Shown in pieces: positions 34,484 to 45,107 of a stretch of DNA of 64,000 nt. The notes under the pieces are model-generated. The model worked only from the letters and a program-made list of their open reading frames with translations. It made no database searches and was not told the origin of the DNA. A program made the position numbers and the translations under genes. This DNA is from a virus. Within the stretch, counting starts at the first letter, position 1; each line of letters begins with the position of its first letter. The stretch spans positions 1 through 64,000 of IMG/VR virus record IMGVR_UViG_3300011116_000834; one strand, 5' to 3'.

Positions 34484-37400
34484 TGGCAAAAGAATTTGAA
34501 ACAATAACAAATATTAACAATGCCCAGCAGGGATCAACGACTCCCTCTGATGATGCTTTATCATCAAATGGCAATTTCATCAAATCAACTGAATCTAAGA
34601 TCATTGAACTCACTCTCACAAAAACTAATAGTTCTGGAGATGAGATAAAGTTTCAAATTCTTCCATGGGATGCCCAGGTATCGGTAACGAGTCCATTATC
34701 AAGTATAGGATTTAAAGAATCTTTGTTCAATGGATGTATATTTGGAAGTCTAATCGTATTTGATATACGAAATTGGACAGATGAATTTTTATTCAATGGA
34801 AATGAAAAGGTAAATATTAAATTCAAGATTGGAAAATCTGATAAAACCATAGACCTTTCATTTCACATATATGATGCCAAGGATATAACAGATGCTGCCA
34901 ACCAAATGGAAACGATGGCAGGAAATGAAAGAACTTCCATATGGGAACTTCATTTCATCAGTTCTGAATTATTTCTTCCAAACTACAATCAAACATTCCT
35001 AGAAGTCGATGAAGACTTTGTCGGAAAGATGGCAACAAAGGAAAATACTAAATCGCCCGATAAATCTCTCATTAATGAAATTTTTGATAGATTTGGATTT
35101 AAAACACATAAGATAGATCCATCAAATACTGGTGTCTGGTTAAAATATGATAATATATCATATCCCTGGATGAAGAGAAAAGGGCAAATGAGAATATCTC
35201 AATTGCTCAAGTATCTTGCAAATTATGCTCAAGCAGATTTCAATTATAGTCCTGATTTTTATTGCTGGGAAGATAGAAATGGTTGGAACTTTCGTTCAAT
35301 CAATAGCATCATAAATGAACAAAGTTCAGATGGCAAAATCAAACCAGTCGATGGATTTGCTATAACAATAGATGAAGCAAATCCCAATAGAATTCTCACA
35401 TTGCAAGTAATTACTGAATATAATATTCAGAATCTACTAGAAAATGGTGCATTGTTCTCAAACTATACAAGATATGAACCAAGTTATGATGATCCATATA
35501 TTGATTTCATATCTGCAAATGCAAATGGTGGATATACCGCCACCAATCAGTCTTACGACTACACCAAAGATGGTCCAGTAATAAAGAAAATTGATGATTA
35601 TCCATTAGTTTCCAAATTCTTCAAGACTAGTGCTTTAACTGCAAATAACACTCCAAAACCATCTGCAAGAATAGATGATGAAATTTACGGCAATTTTAAT
35701 TCTAATTTTTTAAACAGTCCAACTCAACAGGACTGGGACATCTATGCAAATACCAATAGTGGAGTATGGTCTAATAAATCCTGGCAACCACAATTTGATA
35801 TAACAAGTTCTGGATTTACTGATTTTAAGAAAATCTATACAAAAATTAGAAAACCATTGAAAGACAAGCGCAAGGAATATGCGCTGAAAAAAGATATAAA
35901 AAGAAAATGGGAAGTATATCGTTGCACTGTCTGCTGTCATGAAAATGGCGCACTTGGATCAACTGCTGATATTGCTTTACTTCAGAATCCTGGACCAGTG
36001 GATGGTTACACATATAATGCGCTTTATGGTCCTACTGGAATATATGCACAAACAGATAAAGAATATAAAGTAATTGCTGCTGGATCTTTTACAGATCTTC
36101 TCAATTATCAATCTGGAAATACTTTTTATGAACGAGGATTGACTTATTCGTATGATCTGACCAAAGCACCATACAATGAATCTCTTGGACAATTCTTCAA
36201 TATAACTGGTCCAGAAGCACCAGAAGCATATACGAAGTATGTGATAAAAAGAGCAACTCAGCAATATCAGATTATAATTGATAAATTAAATTCAAGAATT
36301 GCCGATCTTACCAATTTTACAACTCAGCGTGTTTTGTCTTATAAGCAAAATGCAGATGCTGTATTTGCTCAAGTGCAGATTACTAAAATTGGTGAACCCC
36401 AGAGAGATCTAAAGGCATCGACTACACGACCAGTAGATCTATTATTGGGAATATCAAATAGATTCATTGGTGATGCTATTCCAGGTGAAGTATTAACTGA
36501 TTGGCCAATCACTTCATACGAATTCGGAATGGTACCACATTCCAGACTTGAACCAAATCATGGTCTTGCTCAAGTGGTATTTGGTAGTAATCCAAATGCA
36601 TTGACTTCTCCTTCTATAACCTTTAGATCTGTAAATGGAACATATGCAACAAAAGCAACATGTGGTCCATCATCATATACTCGTTGGTGTGGATGTTGTG
36701 TAAATGGAACAAAGGTGTATACTCAAGTATGCATTCCATTTGAACCGCTGGATACTCTTACCGATAGAATCAATCAAGCAACAATCGATTGTAAAAATCA
36801 AGATTTCTGCAATTGTGCATTGACAGAATTTGTCGCAGATCCACCATCTGGACAATCATGTGAAATGTATGAATTGGTCGGTGGTGCCTGTTCTGCTGTT
36901 ATTGGGGATAATGGGTGCAGAACCAATCATGTTCCATGTTGTAGATCATCAAATAGTTTCTGTGGATGCCTACCACCTTCAGAATGCGCTGCTATAGGTG
37001 GATCTGAAATATCGAATATTTCAAATTGCTCTACATGTGGACCTGATGCTGGCGGTGGCGGTGGCGGTGGTGGTGGCGGTGGTGGAGGCATTCAAGGTCC
37101 ACCAGGACCCCCAGGACCCCCAGGTCCAACTGGTCCTACTGGTCCTACTGGACCCACTGGTCCAAGTTCTCTTCCAACTCCAGCAGATGTCAAGTATATC
37201 GATCCATGTTCATATAAGAATTGCTCCAATGATCCTGTTGTTCGTGGTTATATCAAGCATACTACAGCATCTGCTGGAGCAATCAGTCCAATCTATGGAT
37301 ATGCTGCATCTTATCTCTGGGATGATAATGAAGTCAGTGATTGGTCATTCTACGAATATGGTACTGATTCTGGATTAATTCCAGGAGTCGTTGATCCAGA

Positions 37401-40029
37401 TATCAAAGCAAAAACTCAATCATGTTTGAATCAATGCAATTGCTATAATACCACATGCTTGAGTTCTGTAGCACTGGAAGTTCTTAGAAGAACATGTGTT
37501 GCTGAAATTCAACTTCTAAAGGTTGAAGTTGAATTGATGACTTCACTGATGAATAAGATTGCGGATGAATATGAGACAAAATGGAAGAATTCATACTATG
37601 AATGGTATTCCAGAAATTCATTCTTCTTCTCAAAGAAACCAGGATCATCTATTTTTAAAAATGATTCCAAGGATACAGTACAGTCTCCATTATCATTGCA
37701 AAACATCAAATCAATCACCAGAAAGGAAGTTCGTGGAAGTAGATATGAACTTCTTGCCAGAAAGGTAGGATTGACTGGAGCAGAGGTTGGTCCGTGGATG
37801 TATGACATTTATTTTGGAGGATTAACTGCATCCACTGCTCATCCATATTACGATCAGCAATATGCAACAGATTCATACATTACTTCAAGAAAACCACATG
37901 CATGGTTTGGGTATCAAGATGCCGATGCAACGGATGATCCCACATTCTTTGATGATTCTGGATTTGCATATACTGGTCAACAATTGAATTCGACTCCCGA
38001 TTATAAGGGATCTGAATATGTTGAAAATGCTGTATTGCATATAGGCACAAATGATATTCAGGATATAAGCAATGCAAGTGGTATGAATAATTACGGATAT
38101 GCACAATCTGATCTATCCAAACAAGATGGGAATGCATCCATATCATCGGTAAATGATATTACTAAATTTAGAAATACCTTTAATTTCTTTGATACCAATG
38201 GTAAGAAACCACCAAATATAAAAAAGGAAGAAATATCCTCTTATGTTCGCATAGAGTTTTCAACTCCAATTGGGTTGGATAGAGCAAAGGATTTTCCAAA
38301 TGGATTTATTCGAGATGCTGGAGTGGAGTATTTCCTTCCATATCTGGTGAATCTAACAACTGGTCCGTTTGGAAGACAAGGCGTTAAGTACAACTGCGCT
38401 GTCATTGGAATGGATCCATATGGATTTGATGTTGCTGTTAAGAAAATCAAAGATGATCTTCCAACCAATAGAAAACTACAGGGCATAGACAAGGGCAACT
38501 ATTACAACTGGTGGAATCATGATACAGGTTCTGTCTTATCGAAGACGACCTATTTGACTTCCGATTACAATGGAATGGATCTATGGCCTGAAGCAGGATT
38601 CGAAACAGAATTCCCATATTATTCATATGATGCAAGTCAGGAAGATCTCCATGGTGGTGGATATGACATGGATTTCCATATGGGTGGTGGATATTACTTT
38701 GAGAATGAATCTCAGAATTGGATGGAATCTCTCTATCATTATGGCATGAGCAGCAACAAGCAATTTGATCCATTATATCGAACTTCGGTGGTTGGATCAT
38801 ATGTTCTACCCAATAGTTACAGAAAACTCAAACCACATCGTTCTTGGTGGTCATTGTTTATTCCTAGAAATCTTTTTATACCAATTCGTTTTGCAAATAT
38901 GTTTAAGACACCAAATACCAAGGCAAGAGATTTATTTGGTGGAAAGGCAATATTTACAATATCTCCCAATTATTGGAGAACTTGGTATGGAAGTGAATTC
39001 TCAAATTGGATAAATCTATCCAAATCGGCAGTGACTCCAATTCTAGATTCACTGGCACCAGATCTTAATTTCCTTGTCGATGATCATGATGAAGTTGCTG
39101 GAAATACTCAAAAGACTTACATCTCCGCACATACGGAAGATTCTGCCGTAACTGGTTATTTCCGTGATTCATTGATGCATTATCTTGCTGGAAACTATAT
39201 TCTTTATAGACCATCTCTTGTAGTCACAGACATATGGAAATACGATCTTAGTGGAGAAACTGAATATGGATTGGTAACTCCACCAGTTGATACTGAATAT
39301 GATTTCTTTGATCGTAATTTTGCATTACAGTTCACGGTATTTGGAAGAAGCAGTAGAACATGTGAAGATCTTGGACTTAAGTGTGCAAATCCAAATGCAA
39401 TAAAGAATGGACCAATTGCCTCGTCATCTAGTTGCAATCAAGCACCATATTGCAATTGTCCAGCAAAATCTGTAATGCCTAAGGAAGCAGAACCAACATA
39501 TCTTGAACTGTATAGATTGAAGAATGAAATTAATGAATGTTCATTGATTGAGCAGAATCTAGGCAAAGAGTACCTTGGATGTGAATACGCAGATCCTTCG
39601 TCATCTTGTAGTTGCAATTGTCCAGAGCAAGGAAGCAAGTTCAAGGATTATCTTAAATACAATAGAACTTATGCTACATTCTGGGATGTTTCTGAAAATC
39701 TACCCCTACGAAGAATTGCTGCAACGAATCAGTTGCAAGCACAGAAGATAAAAATTAAAATTGCACCAAATGATAAGATTGAAATTGGTTCAATAGTTGA
39801 GATCATAAGTCAAAACGATCTGCCATCTGAAACTGCAAATCAATACAAGAAAATATCGGGTAGATGGATGATCGTAGAGATTGAACATCTCATGGCAGGA
39901 ACCATTGGATATGTAATGACTGTTACTCTTGTAAGAAATAGTCTACATTATGATCCCAATTTACCCCAACAACCATTGGCAGTATTTGGTAAATTAGATG
40001 AAAAGAAAAATAACGATACTACGGGATAA
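34483..40029 (+). CDS. Giant baseplate hub protein (gp27-like ends with a 1300-residue insertion)
   Basis: A 1848-residue protein. Residues about 30-330 resemble a gp27-type hub (PWDAQVSVTSPLSSIGFKE, SLLEN-type strands), and the last 120 residues carry the hub end GRWMIVEIEH...YVMTVTLVRNSL. T4 gp27 is only 391 residues. Between them lie Cys-rich modules (from about 480), a Gly run (about 857-868), a collagen-like GPP/GPT stretch (about 870-895), a long helical pair with Cys residues, and a large beta domain. The insertion could project from the baseplate as an adhesin or needle shield. Starts one base into the preceding stop; full length without frameshift. Confidence 0.75.
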   Translation: MAKEFETITNINNAQQGSTTPSDDALSSNGNFIKSTESKIIELTLTKTNSSGDEIKFQILPWDAQVSVTSPLSSIGFKESLFNGCIFGSLIVFDIRNWTDEFLFNGNEKVNIKFKIGKSDKTIDLSFHIYDAKDITDAANQMETMAGNERTSIWELHFISSELFLPNYNQTFLEVDEDFVGKMATKENTKSPDKSLINEIFDRFGFKTHKIDPSNTGVWLKYDNISYPWMKRKGQMRISQLLKYLANYAQADFNYSPDFYCWEDRNGWNFRSINSIINEQSSDGKIKPVDGFAITIDEANPNRILTLQVITEYNIQNLLENGALFSNYTRYEPSYDDPYIDFISANANGGYTATNQSYDYTKDGPVIKKIDDYPLVSKFFKTSALTANNTPKPSARIDDEIYGNFNSNFLNSPTQQDWDIYANTNSGVWSNKSWQPQFDITSSGFTDFKKIYTKIRKPLKDKRKEYALKKDIKRKWEVYRCTVCCHENGALGSTADIALLQNPGPVDGYTYNALYGPTGIYAQTDKEYKVIAAGSFTDLLNYQSGNTFYERGLTYSYDLTKAPYNESLGQFFNITGPEAPEAYTKYVIKRATQQYQIIIDKLNSRIADLTNFTTQRVLSYKQNADAVFAQVQITKIGEPQRDLKASTTRPVDLLLGISNRFIGDAIPGEVLTDWPITSYEFGMVPHSRLEPNHGLAQVVFGSNPNALTSPSITFRSVNGTYATKATCGPSSYTRWCGCCVNGTKVYTQVCIPFEPLDTLTDRINQATIDCKNQDFCNCALTEFVADPPSGQSCEMYELVGGACSAVIGDNGCRTNHVPCCRSSNSFCGCLPPSECAAIGGSEISNISNCSTCGPDAGGGGGGGGGGGGGIQGPPGPPGPPGPTGPTGPTGPTGPSSLPTPADVKYIDPCSYKNCSNDPVVRGYIKHTTASAGAISPIYGYAASYLWDDNEVSDWSFYEYGTDSGLIPGVVDPDIKAKTQSCLNQCNCYNTTCLSSVALEVLRRTCVAEIQLLKVEVELMTSLMNKIADEYETKWKNSYYEWYSRNSFFFSKKPGSSIFKNDSKDTVQSPLSLQNIKSITRKEVRGSRYELLARKVGLTGAEVGPWMYDIYFGGLTASTAHPYYDQQYATDSYITSRKPHAWFGYQDADATDDPTFFDDSGFAYTGQQLNSTPDYKGSEYVENAVLHIGTNDIQDISNASGMNNYGYAQSDLSKQDGNASISSVNDITKFRNTFNFFDTNGKKPPNIKKEEISSYVRIEFSTPIGLDRAKDFPNGFIRDAGVEYFLPYLVNLTTGPFGRQGVKYNCAVIGMDPYGFDVAVKKIKDDLPTNRKLQGIDKGNYYNWWNHDTGSVLSKTTYLTSDYNGMDLWPEAGFETEFPYYSYDASQEDLHGGGYDMDFHMGGGYYFENESQNWMESLYHYGMSSNKQFDPLYRTSVVGSYVLPNSYRKLKPHRSWWSLFIPRNLFIPIRFANMFKTPNTKARDLFGGKAIFTISPNYWRTWYGSEFSNWINLSKSAVTPILDSLAPDLNFLVDDHDEVAGNTQKTYISAHTEDSAVTGYFRDSLMHYLAGNYILYRPSLVVTDIWKYDLSGETEYGLVTPPVDTEYDFFDRNFALQFTVFGRSSRTCEDLGLKCANPNAIKNGPIASSSSCNQAPYCNCPAKSVMPKEAEPTYLELYRLKNEINECSLIEQNLGKEYLGCEYADPSSSCSCNCPEQGSKFKDYLKYNRTYATFWDVSENLPLRRIAATNQLQAQKIKIKIAPNDKIEIGSIVEIISQNDLPSETANQYKKISGRWMIVEIEHLMAGTIGYVMTVTLVRNSLHYDPNLPQQPLAVFGKLDEKKNNDTTG

Positions 40030-40032
40030 ATA
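40025..40032 (+). promoter_or_regulatory. Possible late promoter before gene 25
   Basis: GATAAATA with only 5 nt to ATG 40038, so any transcript would be leaderless. Weaker than the others because it overlaps the previous stop codon region. Confidence 0.35.
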
Positions 40033-40037
40033 CTAAT

Positions 40038-40433
40038 ATGCTAAAGAAACAAATCAGTTATATTGATATTCCATTCTTCATTAGCAAGAATTCATTTACA
40101 AATGATTTCAATGTCACCCGTGATTTGAATGCCATTCGTCAATCTTTGAAAAACATCATCTTAACAAATACTGGTGAGCGATCATTTGATTATAAATTTG
40201 GATGCAGCATCTATGATTTTCTTTTTGACAATTTTACAATGGATCTTGTTATTAAGGCGCAATCAACAATTGCTGGAAATATTCAAAGATATGAAGGCAA
40301 TAGAGTTGGAATAAACGATGTTCGTGTTCTTAATGTGCCTAAGGAAAATAAAATAAATATCGTAGTAGATTTTAATATTCCAGATGTGGGAATTTCAGAT
40401 ATCCTAACAGTTAGTATATTAAGGACAAGATAA
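40038..40433 (+). CDS. 25: Baseplate wedge protein gp25
   Basis: A 131-residue protein (T4: 132). DLNAIRQSLKNIILTNTGER followed by FDYKFGCSIYDFLFDNF is the signature of the gp25 family (also present in type VI secretion). It forms part of the wedge core with gp6 and gp7. Its stop overlaps the ATG of gene 6 by one base. Confidence 0.95.
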   Translation: MLKKQISYIDIPFFISKNSFTNDFNVTRDLNAIRQSLKNIILTNTGERSFDYKFGCSIYDFLFDNFTMDLVIKAQSTIAGNIQRYEGNRVGINDVRVLNVPKENKINIVVDFNIPDVGISDILTVSILRTR

Positions 40434-42205
40434 TGGCAAATACACCAACAACATTGGGCAATCTAGAATTTTCCCAAATAAAAACAAGTCTAACTAATTA
40501 TTTAAAAGATCAGTCAGTTTTTAGTGGTTATAATTTTGAAGGTAGTGCCATGCAGACGATCATAGATCTGATGGCATATAATACATTCTATTATGCCTAC
40601 TATGCTAATATGATAAATGCAGAAGCATTTTTGGATAGTGCTCAAAAAGAAGATTCAATCATATCTCTTTGCAAGCCACTTGGGTATACTGTTCCATCAA
40701 AATCTTCTTCTATTTCAAATATAACCATTAGTGGCACTTCAGTCACTGGTATTACTAGTGGAACTCTGTTTCTAACAAAGAATGCAGATGGACTTCCATA
40801 TAACTTTTACAATATAGATTATATTCCCGTTACTGATGGAGTTAGCGATTCATTTCCAATATATGAAGCAACAACTTATGTCCAGTTTGAAGCAATTCCG
40901 ACATTCAATTATGAAAATCAGACAATTTCAATTGCTGCTGAAGATTTTGATCTTGACACATTAAAGGTGACTATTACTGAACAAGTTGATGAGACCACAA
41001 CTCTTACTTCCGATTGGGTCAAGTTGAATAACATTGGATACACTTCTCAGATAAATGAAAACATCTATTTTGTAGAGAGAACATCAACTGGATTCATTAT
41101 TAGATTTGGTTCTGAAAATTCAGTTGGACGAACAATCGATACCACCATCACAAGCATAATTATTCGATATCTAAAGACCAGTGGAACTGCTGGAAACGGA
41201 TTATCAATATTCACATGCCCAAGTCTTTCAAGTGCGGTGATCACCACAAATTCAACCTCAACTGGAGGCAAAGATAAACCAAATCTAGATACAATAAGAT
41301 TTGTAGCACCCAAATATTTTGCTTCACAAGAACGAGCAGTTACGGTAAATGACTACAAAGCATTGTTGATTGAAGCGGGATATTTTACAGATGAAAGCGA
41401 ATTCAATGTTTTTGGTGGTCAAGATCTGTCTCCAGCAAGATTTGGTAGAGTATTTGTCACCACAAACAATCCATTGAATGATTCACAAATTGATCAATTT
41501 ATAAATTTCTTGAAGGAACGAAGTATTATAACGATTCTTCCAGAATATGTAACATCAAATAATTTAAGTATAATGGTTGATGTTACATATTCTTTGGGTG
41601 CAAATACTCAAAATACTGGAACAAATAGATTAACCAGTATGCAGTTAATACGATCAATATTTAATCAAAATTATTCACAGACAAACAAATATAATGTAGC
41701 ATTCAGTTCTACTGATTTTGTGGATTATATCAAACAAACAGATAATTCAATTCTTCAAGGACTGAAGATACAACCAGATAATTTTAACATATATGTTTCG
41801 CAGACATTAGCATCCGATAATGAATACATCTTTAATATTGGAAATGAACTTTATCTTCCTTTAGCAACTCCTGTTGCAATAACAGAACCTTTCGATTCAG
41901 AAGTTGATGGAATCAATAGCAGCACTACAGGTAAAAAAGCAATTCTTAAGATGTACGCCACTAGTATGGCATCTAAGAATAATCAATTAAATTTGCAATT
42001 ATGGTCTGTTGATTCTTATGGAACTGAACTTCAAGTCGCTGGAACCTCATATGGATCATTCATAGCATATAAAGGTGTAATAAAAATTCCATCAGGTTTA
42101 ATCAGTACCACCGCATCTTTGATCGTCTCATTCAAGAGTAAGAGCGTAAATATAGGATTGAATAACTTAGTTAATCTTTCCATAAACAATATAACGATAA
42201 TCTAA
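40433..42205 (+). CDS. 6: Baseplate wedge protein gp6
   Basis: A 590-residue protein (T4: 660). FSQIKTSLTNYLKDQ, FEGSAMQTIIDLMAYNTFYY and the AFLDSAQKEDSI segment are the conserved N-terminal core; VAPKYFASQERAVTVNDYK is the central motif. It is a dimer linking neighbouring wedges. One-base overlaps with genes on both sides show tight coupling. Confidence 0.93.
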   Translation: MANTPTTLGNLEFSQIKTSLTNYLKDQSVFSGYNFEGSAMQTIIDLMAYNTFYYAYYANMINAEAFLDSAQKEDSIISLCKPLGYTVPSKSSSISNITISGTSVTGITSGTLFLTKNADGLPYNFYNIDYIPVTDGVSDSFPIYEATTYVQFEAIPTFNYENQTISIAAEDFDLDTLKVTITEQVDETTTLTSDWVKLNNIGYTSQINENIYFVERTSTGFIIRFGSENSVGRTIDTTITSIIIRYLKTSGTAGNGLSIFTCPSLSSAVITTNSTSTGGKDKPNLDTIRFVAPKYFASQERAVTVNDYKALLIEAGYFTDESEFNVFGGQDLSPARFGRVFVTTNNPLNDSQIDQFINFLKERSIITILPEYVTSNNLSIMVDVTYSLGANTQNTGTNRLTSMQLIRSIFNQNYSQTNKYNVAFSSTDFVDYIKQTDNSILQGLKIQPDNFNIYVSQTLASDNEYIFNIGNELYLPLATPVAITEPFDSEVDGINSSTTGKKAILKMYATSMASKNNQLNLQLWSVDSYGTELQVAGTSYGSFIAYKGVIKIPSGLISTTASLIVSFKSKSVNIGLNNLVNLSINNITII

Positions 42206-43347
42206 TGTTATCCACAATATTAAACTCTCAGCAACCAACAGTAAGATCCAAACTTGCAGAACTTGCAAGTGTGATCGATGAATTGCAATTATTGGTATTT
42301 GATACAGGAACCTGTGGGGTTCAATACGATATAACTAATCAGATTCCTCTATGGGTCATATTTGAAAAACAAGATAGAGAAGCAGCAAATCAAGATGGAT
42401 TGTCCATCTTTGATTTTGTTCAGAAGTATTATGATTGGTTATATTGTGATAATACTACTGGTGCTGGGTATGAGTTGAGTTCAAATTTTTTAGATCTAAT
42501 TGATATCGAAAAAACAAGAACTACCTTTCTGGAAAGATTATCACAAACATATGTTGATGGGTTTGATCTGAAGGGTCTTGAACACAATGGTGGACTTATA
42601 ACTGCCGACAATCTGACCAAGTTCATGAAAGGCGTGCGAAGAACATTCTATCATAAAAAAACCACTGAAGATGGAATTCGATATTTTTTCAAGACTTTAT
42701 TTGGAATAGATGAAGAAGATGTGAAAATACAAGTTCCAAAGAAAATAATATTAAGACTCAATGGTGGTAGATTCTATGATGAGAATTTTAAATTCTCTGG
42801 AAGAACTGGTTCATATGATCTTATTGGAACTCTCAGTGGAAGTTATCTAAATGGTTCAAGAATACAGGATGGCAATTGGATTCAGGATTGGTCATATCTT
42901 CTAAGTGTCGGTATACTTGCCAACGAATATAAAAATTCATATCTAAATATTGCTCATCCAGCAGGCATGAAAGTCGTCTTCGAGAAGACTCTTGCAGATT
43001 ATCAAGGTCCAACATTTGATGAAACCATACCATTTGTATGCGAATTGCCACGCTTGGGCAATTATGCTCCATATGGAATTTCCTATGACTATAAAGGACG
43101 CACTGCTGGAATCTATGGACCTGCTGGATCTTGGTCTGGATCGGGAATAACATTTGTAGGAATTACAGCAAATACAGGATGCTGTGCAACCCTCTATAAT
43201 GGATTCACAGGACCAAGTTACTTATTTCCAAACTGGACTGATCAGCATGATGTTTATAATTTTAAAGATCTATATATTGGTACAATGTTGGAATTATGTT
43301 ATCCATCCGATATAGGATCACCCAATGCTGGTGCTGCATGTTCATAA
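42205..43347 (+). CDS. Baseplate wedge protein, gp7-like N-terminus
   Basis: A 380-residue protein. FVQKYYDWLYC, the FMKGVRRTFYHKKTTEDGIRY pattern, and FKTLFGIDEEDVKIQVPK correspond to the conserved start of gp7-type wedge initiators (T4 gp7 is 1032 residues). The remaining chain is shorter and ends in a Gly/Cys-rich tail. It probably joins gp25 and gp6 in the wedge core. Gene order 25-6-7-8 supports this. Confidence 0.65.
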   Translation: MLSTILNSQQPTVRSKLAELASVIDELQLLVFDTGTCGVQYDITNQIPLWVIFEKQDREAANQDGLSIFDFVQKYYDWLYCDNTTGAGYELSSNFLDLIDIEKTRTTFLERLSQTYVDGFDLKGLEHNGGLITADNLTKFMKGVRRTFYHKKTTEDGIRYFFKTLFGIDEEDVKIQVPKKIILRLNGGRFYDENFKFSGRTGSYDLIGTLSGSYLNGSRIQDGNWIQDWSYLLSVGILANEYKNSYLNIAHPAGMKVVFEKTLADYQGPTFDETIPFVCELPRLGNYAPYGISYDYKGRTAGIYGPAGSWSGSGITFVGITANTGCCATLYNGFTGPSYLFPNWTDQHDVYNFKDLYIGTMLELCYPSDIGSPNAGAACS

Positions 43348-43358
43348 AGCGATAAAAG

Positions 43359-45107
43359 ATGAGTACAAAAAGTCAAAATACTAAAAACTTCATAAATCAA
43401 ACAGGTGTTCAAAAACAACTGTTTGTCTTTGTAGGATCCGATACCACAAATAGCACCTCAAATTCAACTCAAACAGCAATTGATATATGGAACCATTCAG
43501 ATTTTGCTTTGCGAGTTGGACAAAATAGTGTTTCGGCAGTTGTTCCAAATTACAAATGGATTGCTAAAAGAGCATATACTCCATGGTCTTCGGAAAATTC
43601 AAACACTGGCAATTTTTACGCATATAATGATCAAAATGGATATGTCTATGTCTGCATATCTGATAATGCCAGTAATATTGTCACAACTTATAAAAATATC
43701 TCCAACATCAGACCTACGCATATTTCTGGAATTGAAACATATTCAGATGGATATTCCTGGTTGTGTTTATATAAGATTACTCCATCTTACGAGAGATTCA
43801 TAACATCAAAATGGATTCCTGTATTTTCATTTGATACATTTGATGCCACGGAACAGCAAACTCAATTGCAACAAACTCAAACATTTTGCGATTCTTCTAC
43901 TGGAGAAATTGGAAAATGTGCGATCTATGCAAAACTTGCTTTAAGCACAGATGATGATGCTGGAACAATTGAATATCAATCTGGAGCATTGTTTACTATT
44001 GCAGAAAACATAACATGCAGTGATTGTTACTATTTGATGTATAACAATGATAAATTTACATCAGTATTCTATTCCATCTCCGATACTATACCATCAACCA
44101 TGGTTGTAAAGGATGCATATGAGCAAGTGGGAGATCTTATACTTGAAAATCAATTATCAAGCGCATCTCCATATTATTATCTGTATAACATCAATGAAAA
44201 TTCAAATCTAAATGATGGATGTATACTTTCTGCATTTCTAGATCTTAGATCATTCACAAATGATCAATTAATCGTCAATCAAGAAAATCCAGAATTTACA
44301 ATTTCTAGCAATACTGGTTCTGATGGCAGAATTAGATTACTTACAAATATAATTCAAGATTCATATGTTATAACTGGAATTGAAGTCATTTCTAGGGGAT
44401 CCAATTATAAAGAAATCATTCTTGATATGAATGATTCAATTTTCAATGGTATAAGTGCCTCCACATTGATTGATAAAATCAATGTCAATTTGGATAAAAT
44501 CGATCATATCGGAATAGATCCAGTTTCTGTTCTAGGTGCTGAACATGCGATGATTGATGCTAGAATAGAAAAGAAAACATTAACAGATGCGGGAATAGGA
44601 ATTCCTCAAGTTGTAAATTTCTTTGGTCTTATTGAAAATCCTATCGGAATATCTGGATCGATTGAAGTTATTTCGGGAAGTGATTTTAATAAAAAAGTAG
44701 ATATATTATATCGAACTACTATAAAGGCAGGAATTTCAGTTTTGGGATCAAGTAGTATTTTGCCAATTACTGATGAAGTATATGATACAACAACACCAAA
44801 AGGAGAACCAATTAGCGATTTGACTATAGGTGGAATTGATAATATCATCAGTGGTGTTACTTCTAGTTGTGTGGCAGAAATTAAAAATGTCCCATATCAA
44901 AATGCAACAGATTTAATCGATTCTGTATTGGTTGGTCCTATTGGAGGATTTCCAAAAACAGGTTCAACTATAGACACAATAGAAGAAATTCCAACATTTG
45001 TTCAATATACTGGAAGTATATTATCGACTACTAAGTTGACATCAGATCTTCCAATATCTGATGTAGATTCTATAATTATTCGTATAAATATGGTTAGAGG
45101 AATGTAA
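43359..45107 (+). CDS. Baseplate wedge protein, gp8-like
   Basis: A 582-residue protein (T4 gp8: 334). DIWNHSDFALRVGQNSVSAVV, WIAKRAYTPWSS, GYVYVCISDN and SDGYSWLCLYKITPSYERF follow the order of gp8 motifs. The C-terminal half is a long beta-rich extension. In T4 gp8 supports the outer wedge. Gene order after the gp7-like gene supports this. Overlaps the next start by one base. Confidence 0.6.
   Translation: MSTKSQNTKNFINQTGVQKQLFVFVGSDTTNSTSNSTQTAIDIWNHSDFALRVGQNSVSAVVPNYKWIAKRAYTPWSSENSNTGNFYAYNDQNGYVYVCISDNASNIVTTYKNISNIRPTHISGIETYSDGYSWLCLYKITPSYERFITSKWIPVFSFDTFDATEQQTQLQQTQTFCDSSTGEIGKCAIYAKLALSTDDDAGTIEYQSGALFTIAENITCSDCYYLMYNNDKFTSVFYSISDTIPSTMVVKDAYEQVGDLILENQLSSASPYYYLYNINENSNLNDGCILSAFLDLRSFTNDQLIVNQENPEFTISSNTGSDGRIRLLTNIIQDSYVITGIEVISRGSNYKEIILDMNDSIFNGISASTLIDKINVNLDKIDHIGIDPVSVLGAEHAMIDARIEKKTLTDAGIGIPQVVNFFGLIENPIGISGSIEVISGSDFNKKVDILYRTTIKAGISVLGSSSILPITDEVYDTTTPKGEPISDLTIGGIDNIISGVTSSCVAEIKNVPYQNATDLIDSVLVGPIGGFPKTGSTIDTIEEIPTFVQYTGSILSTTKLTSDLPISDVDSIIIRINMVRGM

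Noticed and set aside
37051-37170. Poly-Gly/collagen stretch as an assembly artefact or frameshift
   Set aside because: The frame stays open through it with GPP/GPT periodicity on the coding strand, and similar stretches occur in three other tail genes.
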